Of a stretch of DNA of 51,748 bases, positions 27,381-34,715 are shown one piece after another. Numbering within the stretch: the stretch's first letter is position 1; every line of letters begins with the position of its first letter. The translations under genes and the position numbers were made by a program. Below the pieces are notes generated by a model, which saw nothing but the letters and a program-made list of their open reading frames with translations, made no database searches and was not told the origin of the DNA. Location of the stretch: NCBI GenBank assembly GCA_913019965.1, contig CAJVZR010000027.1, forward strand, positions 1 through 51,748. Direction: 5' to 3'. The stretch is from an uncultured Oleispira sp. Its GTDB lineage: Bacteria > Pseudomonadota > Gammaproteobacteria > Pseudomonadales > Oceanobacteraceae.

Positions 27381-27420
27381 GGGCGGGTGGAATCGCCGCC
27401 CTCTACACTATGGCTGCCAT
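27381..27420 (-). other. Degenerate second copy of the tRNA 3' half
   Basis: The stretch begins GGGCGG, then AATCGCCGCCC and ACTATGGCTGCC, and aligns with the tRNA-Met 3' half (GGGCGG...CCGCC...CATTATG..TGC) at roughly two thirds of positions with one gap. It retains a GGGCGG/CCGCCC hairpin where the T-arm lies. It may be an older attachment site or merely the hairpin terminator of the membrane-protein gene. Confidence 0.35.
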
Positions 27421-28902
27421 TTAGGTAATTGTGTGTGCTAATTTTATATGATTCTTTAAGTCTTTAATTGATATTATTAACTCTGAATTTTTGCTTATTT
27501 TTCGAAATCTTTTTTCGAAATTTACATCTATTACTTTTTTTAACTCTATGGTGTTATATGCCTTTCTGTTATTGTAAACAAAGCTGGGACTGTCAGTAAC
27601 TCCGCTACCTCTATTCCCTAGCCAGTTATTTAATCTTCCTATGTGATCAGAACTATCATTGTGTAAATTAGTTAGTATTGCTTCATTGCTGAAGGATTTT
27701 TCTATTATATTTAAAGTAGTGAATTTATCAGTTTTTATGAAGAATTCAATGTTCTTTATTTTTAAAGGACTGCCATCAAATATGGTGTTTATTTTTGCAT
27801 CTATGTTTATGCTTTCAAAGTGCGTTTCATTTAATTCATTGAGGCATATGTAGGTTAATGCCACTATTGGTGATATGTCCTTATTTATGATGTTTAAGTT
27901 TGTAGCGAGAGCGTCTAGGTGCTCGATTAGTTTATCTATTTGTCTTAATTGAATATTGAATGTTTGAAATATTTTTGAAAGTAGCCAGTTGGTTTCAAAC
28001 TCATAATTTTCTTCATAGTGATTGTTGAGATATTTTGTTAGGTTTGGTGAATAATTTTTTGTATTTAAATATGTCTCTATGTCTGGCTCAGGAAGTGTTG
28101 ATGATCTATCAAAAAATCTTGATAAATATTCGGTGCTGGAGAAGTTGTTTCCATAAATTTTACTTATTGATTTTTCCAGTTCAGTTTTATTTGTGGCTAT
28201 AATGAAAACTATATTTTTACAGTCAAATAGATGCTTTATTGTTTCAAGAAATTCTATTGCATAAGTAGGTCTGCACCTGTCTAGTTCATCTACGAATATA
28301 AATAATGGAGCTGATAATGTTGAATTTGAGCTACCTATTATTTCATTTATTAGTATGTCTAACTCTTTTTTGAATGTTTCAAGTCCTTTGATTGAGTCCT
28401 TGTACGCATCGAAACTATTTTTTTCATTACACATGATCTCATTAAGCTTTTCTGAAGAATTTCCTATTATATTGGCTATTATTGCGGATGTCTGGGAAAT
28501 TAATCCGAGTGCTGGTGATGCGGCTTTTGCAGTATTGTTTATTATATTTAGTGTTGTTCTAATTATTTTCTTTTCAATTTCAGGGTCAAATCCGATAGCT
28601 TCGTGCTTTTGTTTTTTTAGTCCTTCAAGAATAGAGTTTACTATTACTATTAGTGGTTCTTTTGAAAAGTCTGTCTTCCAAGTGTCGATATAGCAAGTAG
28701 GGTGTTCATTTTTGATTTTATTCTTCCATGCTTTGATAAAGTAGCTTTTTCCTGATCCCCATTTTCCATCAATATTTAAAACAAAACCATTCTCCTTGCT
28801 TTTTAAATAATTAGTCAGGAATAGTGCGAGATTTTCTCTATTAGGGGAGAAAGCACAATGTTCAAATGATATGTCATTTTTATGATTTATTTCATTTTGC
28901 AT
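27421..28902 (-). CDS. KAP-family P-loop NTPase
   Basis: 493 residues of the KAP NTPase family (PF07693): Walker A GKWGSGKS (46-53) and Walker B LFIFVDELDRCRP (200-212), with the sensor segment FIIATNKTELEKSI further on. Residues 115-150 between them are Ala/Ile-rich and may form the membrane-associated insert common in KAP proteins. The C-terminal half has no further domain I recognise. KAP NTPases include F-plasmid PifA, which excludes phage T7, and many are carried on mobile elements. An anti-phage role is inferred from island context. The gene is AT-rich. Confidence 0.85.
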   Translation of the reverse strand: MQNEINHKNDISFEHCAFSPNRENLALFLTNYLKSKENGFVLNIDGKWGSGKSYFIKAWKNKIKNEHPTCYIDTWKTDFSKEPLIVIVNSILEGLKKQKHEAIGFDPEIEKKIIRTTLNIINNTAKAASPALGLISQTSAIIANIIGNSSEKLNEIMCNEKNSFDAYKDSIKGLETFKKELDILINEIIGSSNSTLSAPLFIFVDELDRCRPTYAIEFLETIKHLFDCKNIVFIIATNKTELEKSISKIYGNNFSSTEYLSRFFDRSSTLPEPDIETYLNTKNYSPNLTKYLNNHYEENYEFETNWLLSKIFQTFNIQLRQIDKLIEHLDALATNLNIINKDISPIVALTYICLNELNETHFESINIDAKINTIFDGSPLKIKNIEFFIKTDKFTTLNIIEKSFSNEAILTNLHNDSSDHIGRLNNWLGNRGSGVTDSPSFVYNNRKAYNTIELKKVIDVNFEKRFRKISKNSELIISIKDLKNHIKLAHTIT

Positions 28903-29030
28903 TCTTGTATTAAATCCATTTTATAGGGCTTTAGAGGTTGTTTAAAAGCATGATTAAATCCATGGTGTGTACCCAAATGTTTTTCCATACATTAAACATT
29001 CATTTGTTAGTGTGGTTATTTCAATTGACT

Positions 29031-29363
29031 CTAATGGTGTAACTGGGAGGGTAATGTTGGATTGTTATTTTTTGATTTTTCATAGAAACGTCTAAAGTCT
29101 ATAGCTATAGTTAAATGATCATTAGATAAATCTAGAAAATTTCTATTGTTCTGTTTAGTTCTGGCTAGTTCACGATAGTACTCACTAGAGTCCTTGAATA
29201 CTTGATGGCAGTGAAGTGATTTTTCACTGGTTGTCGTTAAATTATGATTTTCTTCTAAAGGATCTTTCAGAGAAAAAGGTGGGAAAAAATCAGCGTTGTT
29301 TTCACCTGGAGTACAACCAATTAGTAATGGCGTAATTAGATAGGTGAGTGTTATCCATTTCAT
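29031..29363 (-). CDS. Small lipoprotein
   Basis: 110 residues with a lipoprotein signal: MKWITLTYLITPLLIGC, lipid on Cys17. The mature part is polar and charged with no recognised domain. It lies 128 bp upstream of the KAP gene on the same strand. Phage-lysis proteins of the Rz1 type are small lipoproteins, but no Rz partner is present and the length is large for Rz1. Unknown function. Confidence 0.6.
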   Translation of the reverse strand: MKWITLTYLITPLLIGCTPGENNADFFPPFSLKDPLEENHNLTTTSEKSLHCHQVFKDSSEYYRELARTKQNNRNFLDLSNDHLTIAIDFRRFYEKSKNNNPTLPSQLHH

Positions 29364-29430
29364 GCATTAAAATCCCTTTCGTTACCGACTTTTTTCCATC
29401 TGTCAGTTATTTTTTTTGCGGTAATCCAAG

Positions 29431-29715
29431 CTAATCGGCTGTTTTGTAGTTTTGGTGGGTTCTTTTTGTCAGAGGGCTTATTTGGCCAGCTTCAGGTATT
29501 TCTTTCCCTGTTGCTAACCAGTAGGCATATTCTGGGAATAACTTCTCTAGGGCCTGAATCTCAGCCACTCTCATTTCGGCAGCACTGTCTTTAACTGTCT
29601 GCCATCTTCTTTTAGCTATACCTGTTTGTTGCTCTAGGTAGTGGGTCTTGAGAGCTTCCAGCTCCATTAATAGCTTTAATCTATTGCTTGCATCATATTC
29701 CATTTGAAAATTCAA
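29431..29715 (-). CDS. Repressor-like DNA-binding protein of phage type
   Basis: 94 residues. An N-terminal helical segment (MEYDASNRLKLLMELEALKTHYLEQQTG) leads to an HTH-like region with GIAKRRWQTVKDSAAEMRVAEI, and ends FPEYAYWLATGKEIPEAGQISP. The last block is typical of small prophage regulators of Pseudomonas-group phages. It is divergent from the gene at 29878; the 160 bp between them would hold the operators, and a GGATG...CATCC inverted repeat lies within that gap. Regulatory role is inferred. Confidence 0.6.
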   Translation of the reverse strand: MNFQMEYDASNRLKLLMELEALKTHYLEQQTGIAKRRWQTVKDSAAEMRVAEIQALEKLFPEYAYWLATGKEIPEAGQISPLTKRTHQNYKTAD

Positions 29716-29877
29716 TTAACAAATTAAATGCTAGAAATTGCAAATAATTTGTTATACCTCTGTCTTATTGTTGTGGATGCGCCAACATCCTGAAGTTATT
29801 TAAAATCACCAACAATCCTATCACGACACGTAGTAAAGCCCCAAAAAGGCCCCGTCTGGTAGGTGGAGAATGTGAGA

Positions 29878-30126
29878 ATGGAAAAGAACCTTCAAGCTCA
29901 AGATATCCCTTTATTAGATCAACTCTTTGAATCTACTAAAAATCTCATCATTGAAAATTTAGAGTTAGCAGCAACTGCGACTAACGAATCAATGCGCTCT
30001 TACTACGAAGGTATGGCCTTGGGTGCGTATTGCCTTTTTTGTTCTCACAGTCCCCTTAATTCCCCTGAATACCAAGAAGTCACTGACATCATCGGCTTAT
30101 GTACTGATATGGAGGTGAAAGCATGA
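29878..30126 (+). CDS. Small island protein
   Basis: 82 residues from ATG 29878, with GGAG at 29865-29868 suitably placed; an in-frame GTG at 29863 is less likely. It is acidic and helical (LLDQLFESTKNLIIENLELA, MRSYYEGMALGAYCLF), with no recognised family. Its stop overlaps the next ATG as ATGA, the coupling seen in phage early operons. The replication-type frame follows directly. Confidence 0.6.
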   Translation: MEKNLQAQDIPLLDQLFESTKNLIIENLELAATATNESMRSYYEGMALGAYCLFCSHSPLNSPEYQEVTDIIGLCTDMEVKA

Positions 30127-30801
30127 GCACCCTCCTATTCCCTCAGCCACCCATTCCACAGCAAGACCGAAGAAGCCGTAAAATCAGATAAGTTAGATTT
30201 CAGTGAGTCTATCTGGCGCAATACCCCATCACTAGAAGACCCTTTCACCCCTGAATACAAAGACGGTAAAGATGGCGATGAGGCCGATACAGTTCACCGA
30301 CTGGAATTTCGTATTCATCACTCAATTCTAATAGAGTTTGAGAATGGTCACTTCAACAATACGGGCGATATCATCTGCATACGTGAGCCTAAAGACCTTA
30401 AAAAGCACCTTCAGGGATTATGGGATTATTGCCTTAATAACTTCAGGCTGCATCACAGCACCACTTACGTTCACCCTATATGGCAAAAATTAATGGAGGA
30501 CGTGGAATGGTATAACGTGCATCCAACATTCATTTATAAACGGGCCCCAAAAAAGTCCTCAGGCCAAGCCACACGAAGAAACGTAGCAATGTGGTTAGGC
30601 AATCACCTAAGGCTAGCGGCTAGAAAAGGCTTCACAGCCAGCCACGTGGTTAACCACCTTATGAGTTCGGGGTTAGATTCAGACCTAGCGGATTACTTCG
30701 GCTTAATGTCCTTCGGCTATCACGAAGAACTTGCAGAGTGTCTGCATGAGTTTGTATCTAAGCGCCTTTTAGATCATCGCTTGAATGGTGTTGCGTCATA
30801 G
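30123..30801 (+). pseudogene. Decayed replication protein (filamentous-phage type)
   Basis: A coupled ATG at 30123 gives 22 residues (MSTLLFPQPPIPQQDRRSRK) and then a stop. In another frame an uninterrupted sequence runs from 30127 to 30801, far upstream of its first Met (30493). It contains VHRLEFRIHHSILIEFENG, LKKHLQGLWDYCLNNFRL and VHPIWQKLMEDVEWY, resembling the C-terminal part of rolling-circle replication proteins of filamentous phages. The N-terminal catalytic part is missing. So the gene appears deleted and frameshifted. The family assignment is from memory of motifs and only moderately sure. Confidence 0.5.
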
Positions 30802-30802
30802 T

Positions 30803-31705
30803 ATGAGTACCTTCGACTTGAGAAAGGCTAGGCTATCAGACCTCGTTGATATGTGGTTTAAGGCTCATGGTCATACCTTGAAAGATAGTAAGTATCGACT
30901 CGCTCGCCTATTGGCTATGTCTGAAAGGATGGGGAATCCATTACTTAGAAAGTTTAATACTTCAATGTTCGCTAATTATAGAGCTGATAGGGTAGGGGAA
31001 GTATCCACTTCAACAGTTAATCATGAACTTAGATATCTTAGGGCTGTGTTCAATGAGATGGATCGCTTGGGGCTATATGAAGTTATTAATCCATTAAAGA
31101 AAATTAGACAGTTTAAATAAATGGAAAGGGAAATGGGCTTTCTGGAAAGTTACCAGATACCGATTCTTTTAGAGGCCTGTGAGGATTCTCGTAATAAGCA
31201 GCTAACCACAGTCGTTAAGATATGCCTTAGTACAGGTTCAAGATTCGGGGAAGCTGAATACCTTACTCGTAATGAGCTTATTGGAGGGGATAGGCCTTGC
31301 TTAAGGTTTGTTAATACTAAGAACGGTAGAATTAGAGCAGTACCGATTAGTCAAAGCCTGTATAACGAAATTCATGCGATATCTAATAATGCGACTGATA
31401 GAAGGTTCTTTAGTAATTGTCGTACTGCATTCAGAAAGGCTGCGGATCGCTCAGGTATAGAATTTCCAAAAGGGCAGAAGACCCATATATTAAGACACAC
31501 TTTTGCTAGTCACTTCATGATGAATGGCGGGGATATTTTAACACTTCAAAAGGTACTGGGGCATAGTGATTTAAAAATGACTCTTAGATATAGTCATTTA
31601 TCACCAGATTATTTAACAAAGGTGTTGGAGCTAAACCCTCTCGTTAACTGCAAAATACCAGAAAGGGCTAAGGTGGTGGGACTCTTTAACGGATTAAAAT
31701 ATTAA
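30803..31705 (+). pseudogene. int: Tyrosine integrase interrupted by an in-frame stop
   Basis: The two halves are in the same frame, separated only by TAA at 31118-31120. The first half is the SAM-like core-binding domain (STFDLRKARLSDLVDMWFKA, TVNHELRYLRAVFNEMDRLG). The second is the catalytic domain with the full set: Arg in GSRFGEAEYL, Lys near KNGRIRAVPIS, HILRHTFASHF, GHSDLKMTLRYSHLSP with the nucleophile Tyr. Restoring one sense codon (GAA, CAA or similar) would give about 300 residues, the normal length. The stop is followed at once by ATG, so re-initiation giving two polypeptides is possible. An alternative start is ATG 30785. Confidence 0.85.
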
Positions 31706-33228
31706 CTTAAATCTAAGTATTTTAGTATGCTGGTTTTTGCTGCTTTTTTGCTATTGATCATGAAGCTTTCTTCTATGGCAGGGAATAGCTTAGGCTTTTT
31801 AGAGCTACTGGAAGACATAGCAGTTAAGAACTTTGATTTGCTTGATGATGCGGCTGCTAGTGCTTTAAAGTCATTTGCATCTAATGATTGAGCAGAGGCG
31901 AAGTATAGAATCCATATTGAAACCATTTCTTCATTTAATGTTAATGACCTTTCTAGTCTCTTTAAAAGAGGTTCTTTTATGTATTCTTTTAATTCATCTT
32001 TACTTAGTATTTGTAGTATTTTTAGCTGTTCGATAGTTCCTAATATTGTTCCGATATGCTTTGGGGATATGCGGGTTCCAATAATGAGCATAGAAAGAAA
32101 TTTTCTAATGAATTTTGTTCTTTTTTCTTCATTTTTAGGAAGTCGTATTTTTAGAGTTTTCTCTTTTTTTGTAAAGATGGAGTTCAGGAATTTATTTAAA
32201 ATTGATTGAGCTGGAAACTTCTTTTGAATTTCAAAAACATCATTAAGAATGTGAAAGAAATCACGATGCTTAATTTTATTCTTTTTGAATATGCCTCTTG
32301 TAGTTTTTTTGTATTCGCTAATATGCTCTCTAAAAAGACCTGATGGTGTATTGGTTATTTCTGTTTTGTTCTCGTTTAAGTGAAGATGATATTTATTTAG
32401 ATTTATGCTGATTATTGATAAACATTCTTTGGCGGTATCGATGTCATTTGCAAGAATTCTATAGTCATCTTTAAATCTAGTTATAATTACGTCAAGTGCG
32501 CGAGATTTGATATCTTTTGAAGATTGGATATCTATACTGCTTAAAATTATTTCGGCAATTATGTCAGATGTTGAGGGGCCTATAGGCAGGCTGTTTGATC
32601 TTTTAGTTTGCCCAAGCCTTACGGCTTCGTCTATTAGTCCGCCGATATCTTCTTGATTCGCAGCATCTTTAAAAGCCCACTGAATTGAGTGAGTATAGAT
32701 AGATGGGTAAAAATTGCTAATATCGGTTTTTGCAACGTATGCATATTTTTGAGCCTCAATTACCAGATCTTCTTCGGCCATCTTTGTCCAGTCGTATATG
32801 AAATGATCTGGCCTTTTGTCATGCGAGTCTGATGACGGGCTATTACCGGAGGTGATTGGTATGGGAAAGCTATATGAGTATATTGAATTGTCTTCATGAA
32901 AGAGTATCTCTCTAATTACTTCCCAATTTCTACAAATTAGGAATACCAAATACTCATATTTTCTTGGATGAATTACTGCATAGGTTCTAGTTGCAAGTTC
33001 TGATTTGGGTAGCGATATAGTAGCAAGGTCGCTAGCATTGCCTGGGATTTTGGTGTTGTATGTCTTGTCTATTTTCAGTTCATTGCTTTTAAAGCATGGG
33101 GGTAATAAAGCTGGTTCCGGTAGATATCCTTCTTTCATCAACCATGATCTGAGTTGGTCGCGGCTGTATCCTTCAGCTTGATCTTTGGTTTTAAGCCAAG
33201 ATTCATGGCAACTGTTAAATATGCTCAA
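31702..33228 (-). CDS. Reverse transcriptase, defence-type (Abi/UG-like, unassigned)
   Basis: 508 residues. Palm motifs: YVAKTDISNFYPSIYTHSI (Asp169, motif A), LPIGPSTSDIIAEIILSSID (motif B), and FKDD (Asp254, Asp255) in TRFKDDYRI in place of YxDD. There is no maturase, HNH or retron-type VTG tail, so it is not a group II intron or ordinary retron RT. The SIYTHSI motif and ending resemble the Abi and unknown-group RTs linked to phage defence. The C-terminal half is helical, with a Ser-rich patch near 455-470. It overlaps the integrase stop convergently by 4 bp, and lies 34 bp from the tRNA terminator. Confidence 0.85.
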   Translation of the reverse strand: MSIFNSCHESWLKTKDQAEGYSRDQLRSWLMKEGYLPEPALLPPCFKSNELKIDKTYNTKIPGNASDLATISLPKSELATRTYAVIHPRKYEYLVFLICRNWEVIREILFHEDNSIYSYSFPIPITSGNSPSSDSHDKRPDHFIYDWTKMAEEDLVIEAQKYAYVAKTDISNFYPSIYTHSIQWAFKDAANQEDIGGLIDEAVRLGQTKRSNSLPIGPSTSDIIAEIILSSIDIQSSKDIKSRALDVIITRFKDDYRILANDIDTAKECLSIISINLNKYHLHLNENKTEITNTPSGLFREHISEYKKTTRGIFKKNKIKHRDFFHILNDVFEIQKKFPAQSILNKFLNSIFTKKEKTLKIRLPKNEEKRTKFIRKFLSMLIIGTRISPKHIGTILGTIEQLKILQILSKDELKEYIKEPLLKRLERSLTLNEEMVSIWILYFASAQSLDANDFKALAAASSSKSKFLTAMSSSSSKKPKLFPAIEESFMINSKKAAKTSILKYLDLS

Positions 33229-33261
33229 AAAGATATCCTTATCAATAATATTTTAAACAAT

Positions 33262-33299
33262 AAAAAACCCGCATAGTTAGCTCTCGCTAACCGTGCAGG
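33262..33299 (-). terminator. Terminator between tRNA-Met and the reverse transcriptase
   Basis: A 14-bp stem with G-U pairs (33286-33299 with 33268-33281), loop of four, followed on the minus strand by six T. It is the island-supplied terminator of the reconstituted tRNA gene and precedes the RT start by 33 bp. Confidence 0.85.
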
Positions 33300-33302
33300 T
33301 CT

Positions 33303-33356
33303 TTTAGAATCTGGTAGCTATGGGCGGACTTGAACCGCCGACCCCAGCATTATGAA
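33303..33356. repeat. Right attachment repeat within tRNA-Met
   Basis: This copy matches 26863-26916 over 54 bases without a mismatch. Here the repeat continues into the host-derived 5' half of the tRNA, so the gene remains intact. Confidence 0.93.
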
Positions 33357-33388
33357 TGCTGTGCTCTAACCAGCTGAGCTACATAGCT
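33312..33388 (-). tRNA. tRNA-Met (CAT), elongator type
   Basis: 77 nt including encoded CCA. Acceptor AGCTATG pairs with CATAGCT, the D-arm is GCTC/GAGC, the anticodon loop is TTCATAA (CAT at 33352-33354 on the complementary strand), and the T-arm is GGCGG-TTCAAGT-CCGCC. The acceptor stem is paired at its first base, as in the elongator and not the initiator. tRNA-Ile with CAT is a less likely alternative. The 3' 45 nt were supplied by the island. Confidence 0.93.
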
Positions 33389-33503
33389 ATACTTGTTGGC
33401 CTTAGCCTCTCAAGTGGCGCGTATTATGCCACCTATCTCGAAAGGGTCAAGCTTTTTTTTGTTAGCTGATTCAATAAGTTAGCTAATAGAATCAGGAGTT
33501 ACG

Positions 33504-34166
33504 TTATTGCTGAATAATTTGAATCTCGGTATGGCCTTCTAAGCTAATCGGTGTGGCAAATGGGTAGCTTGAAATACCTGTTACATTGGTATCATTCGCT
33601 TGCCATGGAACAAAGTAGCCGTGGTTATAAGATGTGACTGCTCGGCAATTTCGACTACGCCCTGTAGAGGAACGGCTGAATTCTGAGCCAGCATCAAATT
33701 CGTAGGCTTGGTTATAACCGTCAATATAATAGAGGTTGTCGTTATAGTCACTTAAGTGCAGTTTAGTACTTGGGAAAGTAAACTTATCAATATCGTAATG
33801 ATCGTCATCTGAAATTTTTAAGTAGCCTTGGCCAGTGCAGTTATCCGATTTAAAGTAAACGCTGCTGTAATTCCGTATGCGCCCGTCTTTGCCTAAATAA
33901 CCTAAAGAGACGTCTCGGTTGTGAAGCTGGGTTGGGTAGATTTGATTTGGCCCATCTTGTTGGTAATTAGTAAAACCAATGATTATACCGTTGCTTAAAA
34001 TATTATATTTAGTCGGAGTGTGTGCGTTAACGAGTGATTGAAAATTAGCATTGATATCAGCAGCTTTTGCTACTTGGCCAGATTGAAAGATGACTAGCTC
34101 TTCACTATTGGCTGAACTTGAAATTAGTGCCACTGCCAATACTATGCATTGATTTATCGGGTTCAT
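33504..34166 (-). CDS. Secreted protein of unknown function
   Basis: 220 residues with a signal peptide (MNPINQCIVLAVALISSSANS). The start of the mature protein, FQSGQVAKAADINANFQSL, is a motif seen at the N-terminus of many secreted marine-bacterial proteins. The rest is Tyr/Asp-rich with several Cys (DNCTGQ, RNCRAV), as in small beta-rich exoproteins. It lies 44 bp after the repeat lipoprotein and may be its operon partner. No catalytic motif is seen. Confidence 0.65.
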   Translation of the reverse strand: MNPINQCIVLAVALISSSANSEELVIFQSGQVAKAADINANFQSLVNAHTPTKYNILSNGIIIGFTNYQQDGPNQIYPTQLHNRDVSLGYLGKDGRIRNYSSVYFKSDNCTGQGYLKISDDDHYDIDKFTFPSTKLHLSDYNDNLYYIDGYNQAYEFDAGSEFSRSSTGRSRNCRAVTSYNHGYFVPWQANDTNVTGISSYPFATPISLEGHTEIQIIQQ

Positions 34167-34210
34167 TGTCTATTCCTTAATAACTAATACTTCACTTATG
34201 AGGGGTGTTC

Positions 34211-34558
34211 TCAGCCCCATTTGACTTGATCGAGCTTTGTTTCATCCCAAATAAGCGTTTCAGGCTCTGGATCAGGAGTCGGATCAGGAGTCGGATCAGG
34301 AGTCGGATCAGGAGTCGGATCAGGAGTCGGATCAGGAGTCGGATCAGGTGTCGGATCAGGTGTCGGATCAGGTGTCGGATCAGGTGTCGGATCAGGTGTC
34401 GGATCAGGTGTCGGATCAGGTACGTTAGTATTTGGTGGTGTAGGTTCAGTCTCAGTGCTGTCACCTGCTCCGCAAGCAGTTAAAGTAAGAGCGAAGAGTG
34501 CCAATAATATGGGCTTTACAGAGAGTGTTATAAAAGGCCTAACAACTGGAATAGACAT
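34211..34558 (-). CDS. Lipoprotein with a (TPDP) repeat stalk
   Basis: 115 residues. The signal ends ALTLTAC, giving a lipidated Cys29. After GAGDSTETEPTPPNTNV comes a run of TPDP units (about 50 residues) and a short C-terminal domain ending LIWDETKLDQVKWG. A Pro/Asp-rich extended spacer could hold the small domain away from the membrane or reach through the cell wall. The DNA repeat (34269-34412) makes length variation likely. It is upstream of the secreted protein, same strand. Confidence 0.75.
   Translation of the reverse strand: MSIPVVRPFITLSVKPILLALFALTLTACGAGDSTETEPTPPNTNVPDPTPDPTPDPTPDPTPDPTPDPTPDPTPDPTPDPTPDPTPDPTPDPTPDPEPETLIWDETKLDQVKWG
34269..34412. repeat. 12-nt tandem repeat encoding TPDP
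   Basis: Twelve perfect copies of a 12-nt unit: six of GGATCAGGAGTC then six of GGATCAGGTGTC. The one variable base changes the Thr codon (ACT in one block, ACA in the other) without changing the protein. Confidence 0.97.
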
Positions 34559-34651
34559 AGATGGCTAATCAATAATTATTGTTGAAAGAGTTAATAATAC
34601 GACGTTTTTCTGATTTGTCATCATTGTTAATGTAACAGTTAGATTTGGAGC

Positions 34652-34692
34652 AAAAAAAAGCACGCCACTTATTGCTAAGGACGTGCTTTTTA
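34652..34692. terminator. Terminator after cysN
   Basis: AAAAGCACG (34656-34664) pairs with CGTGCTTTT (34682-34690), with an A-run before and a T-run after. It lies 23 bp past the cysN stop on the minus strand. Confidence 0.85.
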
Positions 34693-34715
34693 TTAAGAGA
34701 GGAAGCGAGTCGTTA

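Larger units (their letters stand above)
26863..33356. mobile_element. Genomic island integrated in tRNA-Met
   Basis: A 6.4-kb unit lies between two 54-bp perfect repeats derived from the tRNA-Met 3' half. It holds a tyrosine integrase (broken by a stop), a decayed phage-type replication gene, a repressor-like gene, a KAP NTPase and a reverse transcriptase. The KAP and RT genes are visibly more AT-rich than the host flanks. The tRNA is reconstituted at the right end. No capsid, tail or secretion genes are present, so it is not a full phage. A satellite-like or degraded filamentous-phage-type element carrying defence cargo is my inference. Confidence 0.9.

Noticed and set aside
31702..33228. 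Group II intron or retron reverse transcriptase
   Set aside because: No maturase or HNH domain, no domain V-like RNA seen, and no retron VTG motif; FKDD replaces YADD.
34269..34412. CRISPR-like array
   Set aside because: Units are directly adjacent 12-nt copies without spacers.
34192..34483. Arg/Ile-Arg-rich proteins from the 12-nt repeat in other frames
   Set aside because: They are frames generated by the repeat; the lipoprotein frame has a proper signal and lipobox.
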